Positions 31,701-41,300 of a DNA stretch of 64,000 bases are shown piece after piece; the stretch's first letter is position 1; every line of letters starts with the position of its first letter. The notes below the pieces were generated by a model that did not search any database, was not told the DNA's origin, and saw only the letters and a list, made by a program, of their open reading frames with translations. The position numbers and the translations under genes were made by a program. The DNA is taken from the NCBI RefSeq assembly GCF_025370935.1, contig NC_133492.1, positions 10,821,608 to 10,885,607 on the forward strand, read 5' to 3'. The DNA is from Choristoneura fumiferana. Lineage: Eukaryota > Arthropoda > Insecta > Lepidoptera > Tortricidae.

Positions 31701-32553
31701 TGCCTAGTTTCTTGCGGCGCATTCTTCTTGGCAATGATGGTCTTTCCGAAAGCGCTGGTAGTTTTAAAAATGACGTGTAAAAGTGCCCATTGCGGCCTAT
31801 TTACTCAATAAATGATTTGAATTTATAACACTTGCTACTTATGAACATTTTAGGTATTCCAGCGATAATATAAACCCCTTTTTTTCATGAACCTTTAATC
31901 GGGGCTCTTTACTAGATTAAAGGCCCATTGTGGGAGGAAGCTAAGTATTTTAGATTTAGAGACACAATCTTCTTTGAAATTGAGAATTCCGATCTTTAAA
32001 TCAGGTTGATTATTTGCTACCTGTCTGCAGCATGTACAGGTTATAAAGAGGAGCCATTTTTCGTAATGCATACTAAACTTAACACCTTTTTCAGGAAGCA
32101 ACAATGGACGAAGACGATGTATTATCCCTTACTCCTGAAACGCAGAAAGCTAGACTTAAGAACCTCGAGGATGAATTTGAGTCTGAAATGAAAAAGCCCA
32201 CTGAGAAACTGAAACCGAGGCTATACGGTCTTCTATGGGAAACAGAAGACGGAGGGAAACCGGAAAAATGCGTGGACGCACTATGGAACTACTTTGGTAA
32301 ATTATCTATGATCATGGATGATCCAACTAGCTTGCTGCAACCTCCCAATGAGCCTCAGGAACCAGAGAAAAAGAAGGTTAAAAAGAAGAAAATTGCAACA
32401 GATGGAGAGCAACCAAGCCCTAAATCTGATAAGAAAAAGAAAGCCAAACCTGAAAATAAGGAAGCGAAAAAACCGAAAACAGAAAAGCTAACTGAAGTAA
32501 AGAAAAATCAGCCCGGCATCAACTCTTTCTTAACTAAATTGAAATCTTCATAG
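25783..32553 (+). CDS. CHAF1A: Chromatin assembly factor 1 large subunit (CAF-1 p150/p180)
   Basis: Deposits H3-H4 behind the replication fork together with PCNA. Six exons: 25783-26851, 27651-27858, 28324-28791, 29586-29761, 30137-30295, 32095-32553; all junctions are GT-AG and the phases fit, giving ~845 residues. Recognisable parts are an N-terminal PCNA/PIP-like motif KKLTQARLPFKL (residues ~17-28), a long K/E/R (KER) helix spanning exons 2-3, a second PIP-like AEAFVNFFVPK, MRLAPLVRGKL, the conserved block FHENKRPPYWGTWRKK, and the acidic DYEVDSDEDWEEEQEG. The C-terminus ends QPGINSFLTKLKSS. Exon 1 is broken: an 8-A run at 26434-26441 shifts frame, so the first part would stop at 26443-26445. 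Removing one A restores the frame through to the donor. I read this as a sequence error. In Drosophila the gene is Caf1-180. Confidence 0.93.
27413..27634 (-). repeat. Lepidopteran AAAGCTAG...CGCGGG type repeat in CHAF1A intron 1
   Basis: Runs from AAAGCTAGCTTTACCCGCGG to ACACACACTTTCGCATTTATAATATTAGTAAGG, a well-known pair of end blocks in Lepidoptera. It ends ~16 bp before the exon-2 acceptor (27650). Related sequence is at 38818-40434 and 42510-42845. Confidence 0.7.
30815..30900 (-). repeat. RTE-type LINE 3' end fragment
   Basis: CATCATCATCATATCAGTTTTAGGACGTCCACTG followed by a GCTTCCCCCATA block is the reversed 3' end of the RTE family seen at 5518-5695. A similar scrap lies at 29255-29330. 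Both are in CHAF1A introns. Confidence 0.65.
30943..31830 (+). mobile_element. Hairpin-array retroelement-like repeat in CHAF1A intron 5
   Basis: Non-coding element in the sense orientation of the host gene. It starts at GTTGCAGAATTTAATTT and ends TTTACTCAATAAATGATTTG. Seven hairpins occur, each with a 9-nt loop: stems 30986-31004, 31044-31062, 31101-31119, 31155-31171, 31203-31219, 31521-31543 and 31581-31599. The middle part has two other hairpins (CCCATAGAGCTTATGGG; GCTCTGCTTTCAGAGC). The 3' block has GCGGCGCATTCTTCTTGGCA and CGAAAGCGCTGGTAG. It corresponds to 6492-7440 (minus) and, for its last ~230 bp, to 39912-40145. A (GATTTT)n tail is obvious only in the 6492 copy. Confidence 0.8.
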
Positions 32554-33544
32554 ATAATATTCCTACTTCATTAGTTAATGTAACTATTTATCATGATATT
32601 TTTAAACATGTCCTTTTAAACTATTTTGGAAATATTATAAAGAATGTTGAATGTTGAAATGATTAAGTATTAGTTGCATATCATATAATTAATGTTTGGA
32701 AAGTAAGTAATAATTAATTATTCTATGGTAACTATTGTATTTTATATGTTCTTTAGAAACTATTACATAAGTTATGCTTGATATATACATATTGAAATAA
32801 TAATGACGGAGCCCCTAAAAGTTACACTATATTATAGTTTAAAAAATCACACACACTGAAGAATTTGGACTGAAAGTATCGACCGGCTCGAACAAATTAG
32901 AATGTAAATAGCATCAATTTTTTTTTTTTTCAGTCAGCTTGATAGTGCATTGTATGTGTATTCAACATTTGCTTATGATTGTAATATTGGCTTCGAAGAT
33001 TTTGTTTGACTAATTATTATTGTAGGTTTATTTGGTAATACATTATAATTTTTAAACGAGTTTTGCATTATTATGAAAGTTATTCCACTAAACCAAAAAC
33101 TGGAGGAGTTGAATTAGCACAAATTAATATGGTAGAACTGTACAATTGACAACCTCTTGAACGCCCCAGTCGGCAACACAATACAACAAACAGGAAAACA
33201 TCAAAAAAATTATTGACTACAAAAAATCATGCAAGTGATTTGCTACCAGTTTGAAGTTGTTGCCTTAACACATGCCAGCAGGAGTGAGAGAAGCCTAATA
33301 CATAGTATGTAGGTGAGGTACATCACTATATAATGTCCACTCATGCTGGCTCGTGCTGAGGCACCAACTTCAAACTGGTAAAAAAATATTTACATGGTTT
33401 TTTTGTAAAGTCAAGTGTAAAAATATATTCAAAGTTTCAAAAACAAGTACTGTCATTCCGACGCAATAAGGCCGTAGTAACATATTTTTGAGTCGTTCGA
33501 ATTTCGAATAGATACTTATTTTTGCACTTGCCTATATACACTTT
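32554..33544 (+). other. CHAF1A 3' UTR and spacer
   Basis: AT-rich sequence after the CHAF1A stop. I could not single out a strong AATAAA. No other gene or bounded repeat was seen. Confidence 0.4.
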
Positions 33545-33579
33545 TATTCGCAGCATGGCGGCTTCTATGATGAGTACAT

Positions 33580-34790
33580 TTTCGGTAAAACCAGCAGCAG
33601 GTTATTATTGGCTACTGCAGAGGGAGTCTGGTTACTGGTTACAGGCGCACCCGTCCGTAAGTTGCAGCAACCTTATGGACGAAAATAGTTACAGGTTGGC
33701 TGTCGGCCTTAGAATTGGCGCAAATGTCGTCATACCCCATCGCTGCTATTGTGGCAATAATGTGGATCGGCAGGGTCGCCACGGTTTGGCTTGTACCAAA
33801 AGCGCCGGCCGTCTATCCCGCCACGCTTGCCTCAATGATATAATCCGTCGGGCTCTTGCCAGCATCAACGTTCCGTCTACTTTGGAGCCGGTTGGATTAG
33901 CTCTTGATGATGGCAAGAGAACTGAAGAAATGACGCTTGTTCCATGGCAAATGGGACGGCCGCTTATTTGGGAAGCCACATAATGTGTGGACACATTGGC
34001 GCCGTCTCATCTTGCTAAGACATCATTGAAGGCTGGTGCGGCGGCTGCAACGGCCGAAACAGCAAAATGCCGTAAATATGAGAATCTGGCAAACAATTTC
34101 ATATTAGCAGCCTTTGCTGTTGAAACGCTTGGTCCGTGGGGTCCCGAATTAAAAACACTATTTATTTATTTTTTAAAACTGGCCAGTAGCGTATCGGACA
34201 CGCCCGAAATAGGGTTCCTTAAACTACTAATAATTCTCAATTAAACTTAACCGTTATAGTTTTCCTTGTAGGTAAGTTCGATACACTTACCTACTACCAT
34301 CCTGATTTTTTTTTTTCCAATTTTTCTACCCACCGGTTAATACTGTTTGCGCTCGATTTTAATGAAAATTTGCACTTTAAAGTTGAATTTTTTGCAAACA
34401 AATTACTGAATCGAAAAATCGTTTTTGCAACCCCCTAATGGTTTTAAAAGACCTATCCAACGATACCCTACACTACAAGATTGGATGAGAAAAAAAACAC
34501 CCCCACTTTGAATTTTTAATTGTACTATTTTGTCGGCATAGCTTACATATATATTCGTGCAAAATTACAGCTTTCTAGCATTGATTATCCCTGAACAAAG
34601 CCGCGGACGGACAGACAGACATGGCGAAACTATAAGGGTTCCGTTTTTTCCATTTTGGCTACGGAACCCTAAAAAGAAACTGGCCCGTTCCACTGGCGAC
34701 CATAGGGCTGGCTCTTTCCTCGGTCAACGTATTGGCATTGCCATACAACGAGGAAACGCAGCCAGCCTTATGGGCCTTAATAGTTTTAGT
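33580..34790 (+). pseudogene. LINE C-terminal fragment: zinc knuckle and endonuclease-like domain, broken
   Basis: The reading frame contains RESGYWLQAHP, a CCHC-like cluster (YCYCGNNVDRQGRHGLAC), GRLSRHACLNDII, then DDGKRTEEMTLVPW and GRPLIWEAT. An in-frame TAA follows, and after it CVDTLAPSHL and ETLGPWGPE. It resumes after an insertion as KKLARSTGDHRAGSFLGQR and IQRGNAASLMG. The intact relative at 61990-63029 has KRPDG where this copy has KRTEE. The order zinc cluster, RH, RPD, WDxT resembles the restriction-like endonuclease end of R2-type LINEs. It is a dead copy: one stop, a lost motif and a nested repeat. Confidence 0.65.
34185..34676 (-). repeat. GGTTCCG-family repeat inserted in the LINE fragment
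   Basis: A reversed copy of the 520-1145 family. AAACTGGCC occurs on both sides (34176-34184 and 34677-34685). Excising the insert rejoins the LINE frame, so this is a bounded insertion. The 9-mer is either a target duplication or microhomology, because the element's own end in other copies reads AAAACCGGCC. Confidence 0.8.
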
Positions 34791-34863
34791 TCTTTTTTAC
34801 TTATTTCTGTTAATTATTGTATATATTATTTGTTTGTTTATAAATAAATTAGTCTTGCTAAAA

Positions 34864-34985
34864 TGGGCCTACTCCGAAGTTCGAAAATCGAAGTTCGTAT
34901 CGTACCATCCATCTCTCTCGTGTTAAATATGTGTCAGAGGGACCAAGCGACACGAACTTCGAATTTCGTAGTAGCCCTGCTGCAG
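34864..34985. repeat. GGGCTACTACGAAA palindromic repeat
   Basis: Diverged left arm (GGGCCTACTCCGAAGTTCG) and good right arm (CGAACTTCGAATTTCGTAGTAGCCCTGC). It ends ~365 bp upstream of the SLC25A46 start codon. Confidence 0.7.
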
Positions 34986-35349
34986 TCACGTGACCAGATT
35001 AGACGCTGGAAACGAGCGTCGAGCCGAGCGACTTGCACGTGGCCGCGCCTTATAATTAAATTAGAACGCAGCTATTAGTTTACCTAAATTATTTTGACAA
35101 GTAATAAGTATGTTCTCGCTGCTTATTTCGTATATTCTATCACTATTCTATTGACAGCATTGGCTATTACTAATCAGCTGAAATAATTTAATTGGCTACT
35201 TATTTTGAGTTTTGACAGTAAACTAAAGATAACTGACTGAGTTAAGTTGTCACAAAAATAAGCATTTTCTCATTCGACTTTTATACTTATAGTATTATAA
35301 AATCTAGTTAATTGTTTTTAGGATATATTTATCTGAATAATGCGCTAAG

Positions 35350-38300
35350 ATGGCTGGTTTTGGAGATTACGCTAGCTACAACAGGCCCTATGGATTGGAT
35401 CCTAATAGGGAAACCAATGACATCTATGACTCTCGGTATCAGCAAATCTACGGGTATCACACTCCTGCAACTGAAGAATATCAGGGACCTCCACTTGTTA
35501 TGGACGATAATTCTGAGGAAGGTACATTATTGTAGACATAAGAATTCCCAACAAGTCCACTGCTTTGTTCCAAACATCCACCTCCCACTATGATGCAGGG
35601 GTTTGCATTTAGAATGTCTCAGTAAAGATAGAACCATTTAATCTCAGGCTAATAAAGCTCTTAAGGTCGATCATTCTCATTGAGAAATAATTATTAATAA
35701 TCACAATTGAACAAGCATTTTACTGCCTAAAGTTTGAAACAAACTTGACTAAATTTTATAGTCAAAGGCTTACAACTCAATGTTACTTAAATGCCTTGAA
35801 TATTGTGTTATAGTTGTAGTACCAGGCTGGCTAAAAGCTGGGAAGAATAATTTATAATTCCATGGCCTCATACATTTGAGTCTTCGAGGTCAAAGGCAAG
35901 GTCAAAGAATCTTTTCAATTTAGGCTTATGATAAACACTGAAGCTTTCTTAATATGTATTAATCAACTTTGGCTGTATTTATTAGTCTACACTAGTGATG
36001 GGCAAAGTATGGCCTGCTATTCGATTTGAAATTATTGAATTTATTTCATCATCCTAATACACTCATGTAGTTTTTCGGGTGAAATAATTATTTATAAACT
36101 GTATTTTATTAAATTTATTTCTATTTATTTTCAGACAATAATGCATATGTTACAACAGCTATAAGTGTTGCAAGCCTGATAACAGAGAATTTACTTAGCC
36201 ATCCATTTATTGTCCTGCGCAGGCAATGCCAGGTATGCTTAATGTTTTCTTTATGGTTACTTAGTATGCTTGAACATTGTTTAAATGATAAAGTTCCATA
36301 GACAATATTTTGGCTTGGTAATTTCTTCTTTAATTTGATCTACTGTCATTTCAAGAAAATACCACAAGAAGGAGGGGTTTGGAAAAGTTGGAATGAGCTT
36401 TGTTGGGAGGTAACAGACAATTACTTTCACATTTCAGATTTATAACTTTTTTTGCACCTCAACAGGTGAACAACAATCTTCATAACAGCCACATAGTCCC
36501 GTACACATTGATGCCAGTGGTGGTGAGACTGCATCGGCGGCAGGATATCACAACTCTGTGGAAGGGCATTGGCTCCACATGTATTGTCAAGGGTCTCAAC
36601 TTGGCAGTTGAAGATGTTGTGGCTAAAGCTACAGGGTGGCCAAAGTTAGTTTTAGACCTTACTGTTGATTTTTGGTTTAATTCATTGATATTGTAGTGTA
36701 GATTATATATCAAACAAATAGTAACTTTTTTTTTATGGCTTTCACCCTTGCTGTTCTAGCAAAATGTATTTTGTCATGTTGATGTAGAGCCATTACACAC
36801 ATGAGGAGACTGTTTGGTAATCGTCATCACTATGTACATACTGGGAAAAAAACTTGTATCACAAATCAATATGCAAACTTAAATTGAACCTTGAAGTATA
36901 CAGAGTAAAGTTCACTTGGAAACATTTTGAGATACGAGCTGTCAAAAGCATTTATTCTCCTTTCTCCTGTTGTCTTTAATCATATCTTAGAAGCAAAATT
37001 TGACTCACTTCCAGTGATCTGATTGACGTAAATTTTGGTATATTTATGTAAGTCCAGGGACAATACAATAATCTGGCATTGGAATTTTGGTAGTCCTGAT
37101 AGGATCAACTCCTTGTGAAGGAATTCCTCAATGGCTGATAATACAGACACGAAATTTAGCATTAATATTTTAAATAGTGACAAATACTAATTTATTTGAT
37201 TTCTACTTTTTTTTTTCAGGGAAATGGGAAAGTGCCACTCAGTGTTACAGTTTCTTCAACATGTAACTCTAAAATGGTAAAATTATGTGTTGTTAAATCA
37301 CAATCCAACAGCTTACAAGTATGCACTAACCAGAGATCTAAATATGCTCACTACCCCTGTGGCCGTATTGTCTAACACTGTGATGTTCAATTGTTCATGC
37401 TTGCATTCACCATCACTTTCTATCCTCTGTGCATACCTTGTGAGAGAAAGAGGTGGTGAAAACGATTGTGATTTCTAGTGTGTTAAACAAGGCCACTGGT
37501 TGCTGTAGTGCTTCGAACCCAAACCCATCTGCAGTAAAGGAGCATCCTCAGCAATTATCCTCTGCACAGTCGGATTCAAAATGGCCTTTTCACCTTTCAT
37601 CTTATTATTTGAAGAGATTTATTATGTGAATTGACTAACATCAGTATTTTTTTTTTTTCAGTATAAGCTTAGCCATCATCACACCATTTTATTCAGCAAG
37701 CCTTGTGGAAACTGTACAGAGTGACATAGCCAGTGACAAGCCTGCCTTATTCGACGTGTTTCGGGAAGGATTCTTGCGTATACTGGAGTGGGGGAAACCT
37801 AGTAGAGGCCGTATGCTGCCAATCTGGGCCATTGTCATGCCCACTGCTGCTTTTGGGGTGTCCAAATACTTGGCGCAGTAAGTAGCTGGTCTATGCAATG
37901 GCATGGTATGCAGTGGGTCTCATTTGTTGTTGGAATGTGTTCGGAACTGAGACTTGAGAAGAAGGTTGGGGAAACTTGGGGGTTTGAGCTCCATGCACAA
38001 TGGTCAGGCCACTTACATAAGTGCCAGTTACCACTCCTTTGATCTGTCCATTGTGTAAGGGAGATGATCACCTGGAGTGTTCAACCCTTCAAAGCCTAAA
38101 AATAAAAAACCGGGCAAGTGCGAGTCGGACTCGCGCACCGCGGTTCCGTACACATTTATAAGTATGTAAGTAAACGGGAATCGTGTCTTGAAGATATTTG
38201 TCGCTTTTTCCGAGTGATTTAATACATCCAGTGTATGCAGAGCCCTACTCTTAAGCCAAACGTAGCAGTGTGGGGTCAGATTATATATTTTCAGACTTTT

Positions 38301-41300
38301 CTAGTTAGTTGTGTTATAATAGCTAACTTCATACCAAATTTCAAGATTCTGAGTTCACGAGAAGTACCCTGTAGGTTTTGATTCCCTTGCGAGTTTCGAA
38401 AATTTGCGGAAATTTGCAGCATAAACGGCTGCATCTTTTGATTGCGTTGGCTTCATAGCTCCAAGGGACAGTAGACCTCAGTATTAGATATAAATTTCAG
38501 CTTGATACCTCTACGCGTTCCCGAGAAAAAGGGTCTTGACAGTCAGACGGACAAAAACTGATCCTATAAGGGTTCCGTTTTTTCCTTTTGAGGTACGGAA
38601 CCCTAAAAAAAAGAAAAAATATGACCCTCCTTCGGGCAGTCTGGTAAAAACTAGGGTAGGCAGGCAGCTGCTAACTGGCAGTTGACTGGTAAGCTCCGCC
38701 ATCAGCAGCAAGGCAACGTGCAGCACCAGTTGCCTACCCTGGAATTGACCCACTGCACGCTATTGGCCCAATGCACCTTTTTTTAGTTGCATAATTATAC
38801 TTAGTGGTATAATCATTTATCCTACTAATATAATGTGAAAGTTTGTGAGTGAGTGAGTGAGTGAGTATGTTTGTACTTTTTCACGCTTAAATGCTGGACG
38901 GATTGGATGAAATTTGGCGGAAAGTTAGTTCATAACCTGGATTAAAACATAGGATACTTTTATCCCGATATTCCACGGATAGGGATAAAATCTTGAAATA
39001 ACACGCTAGGCTTAGAGTCATGAAATTGGTATGTAGGTAGTTGGACGTCTGGAATAAACATAGGTGACTTTTTGACCCGATATTCCACGGGATACCTAGG
39101 GATAAAATCTTGAAATAACAACCGCTGGGCTTTGAGCCATGAAATTTAGTATGTAGGTAGCTGGACCTCTGGAATACACATAGGCTACTTTTTATTCCGA
39201 TATTCCCACGGGATAGGGATAAAATCTCGAAATAACAACCGCTGGGTTTAGAGTCATGAAATTTGGTATGTAGGTAGTTGGATGTCTGAAATACACATAG
39301 GCAACTTTTTGACTCGATATTCCCACGGATACCTAGGGATAAAATCTTGAAATAACAACCGCTGGGCTTAGAGCCATGAAATTTAGTGTGTAGGTAGCTG
39401 AGCCTCTGAAATAACACATAGGCTACTATTTATTCCGATATTCTTACGGGATAGGATAAAATCTCGAAATAATAACCGCTGGGCTTAGAGTCATGAAATT
39501 GGTGTGTAGGTAACTGGGCATCTGGAATAACACTTAAGTGACTTTTTGACCCGATATTCCACGGGATAAATCTCGAAATAACAACCACTGGGCTTAGAGC
39601 CATGAAATTTGGTATGTAGGTAGCTGGACCTCTGGAATAACACATAGGCTACTTTTTATTCCGATATTCCCACGGGATAGGGATAAAATCTCGAAATAAC
39701 AACCACTGGGCTTAGAGCCATGAAATTTGGTATGTAGGTAGCTGGACCTCTGGAATAACACATAGGCTACTTTTTATTCCGATATTCCCACGGGATAGGG
39801 ATAAAATCTCGAAATAACAACCGCTGGCTTAGAGGCATGACATTTGGTATGTAGGTAGCTGGACGTCTGGAATAACACATACGCTACTTTTTATCCCGAT
39901 ATTTCACGGGACAGTTTTGTAACTAAGGGACCCCATACATCCGTGTATTATTGTTATTATTATTTTGTAATTTTTCTTTATTTGTATACTTACTGTTTTT
40001 AAGTATTTTATTTGTACTTATTTTATTTTGAAAAAATGACTTTCTGCCAAGCTTCTTGCGGCGCATTCTTCTTGGCAATGATGGTCTTTCCGAAAGTGCT
40101 GGTATTTAAAAAATGACGTGTAAAATGCCCATTGCGGCCTATTTAAAAGAAAGAAAGAAAGAAAGAAAATGCGTTTATTGCCAACAATTAGGTAGGTATT
40201 TACTGAAAATGATATGAATTTGAATTTGGATAGGGAAAAAATTTGAAATTTTAGCACTGGGTTTAGAGTCTTGAATTTTGTACAGTTATTCACAACACAA
40301 CCTCAATGAAGACCACGATATAAATTTTGGAAATTTCCAGGGGAATTTTGTAAAATCCCGAAAATTTCAATTGCAACTACCAGACCGAATAGTTTACGCG
40401 TGCGAAGCCGCGGGTAAAAGCTAGTGTTTAATATAATGTGTAACCATAGTAAAAGAGGACAAGTAAGCTTACTACGAACAAATGTACATCGCGCGGCTTA
40501 AATGTGTGCGCGCCGGTTGGCGCCGGTACGTACGCACCCGCCGCACTGCCGCACGCACACTGAAAATTTAAGGAGGCTTAAGTATTCTTTAGTCAAGCAA
40601 GGCTGCGCTGCCGTCGGTGCCGTTCGTTTCGATTTTAGCTCGCTCGTCTTGCGCTCGCTTCGTGAGATGATCACCTTTTACGTTCGCGTACTTGTACTTA
40701 CGTATTTTTTGTATTAGGTATAGTTGTAAATTATAATAGTTTCGTGCAAGGACACATAAAAAAATAATAGTTAACTACCTACCTTTAAACAATATAGTTA
40801 CTTATAGTATTATGTGTAGCCTTTGCAATACAATCAATGTACCTTTGTGCTACTAATGTCAATTGACATTCCATACATCTGTTTAAGGTAAACGTTCACT
40901 TGTCGGTATCGTACGCATCGCACGTAACGGATCGTAGTATTCTTTGTATAGAAACTCATATAAGTGCGTCCACCTATCAGCATCGTAAGCATCGCACATT
41001 TCTATACAAAGCAACAAATCGATACGTCCGAAGCGTACGATGCGGATAAGTGGACGCCTACCTTAAATCATGACAAAATTGATTACGAAAACGTACCAGG
41101 GTACAGTCTCCATCAGATATTTTAGAGCGGCCAAGGTGATCAAAAATATTGATACATGAACTTTAATACCTTAATAATAGAGTGCATACATGTGCCGATA
41201 TTTTTGACCATCTTGGCCGCTCCGAAATATCTGATGGAGACTGTACATGAGGAGTGTCTTTTCAAAAGGGCTTATTTCCACTTTGATCTTTTTTTGGGAA

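Noticed and set aside
38887..39645. Long minus-strand frames with repeated peptide units
   Set aside because: Translation of the tandem array; unit length and indels change the frame and there is no start context.
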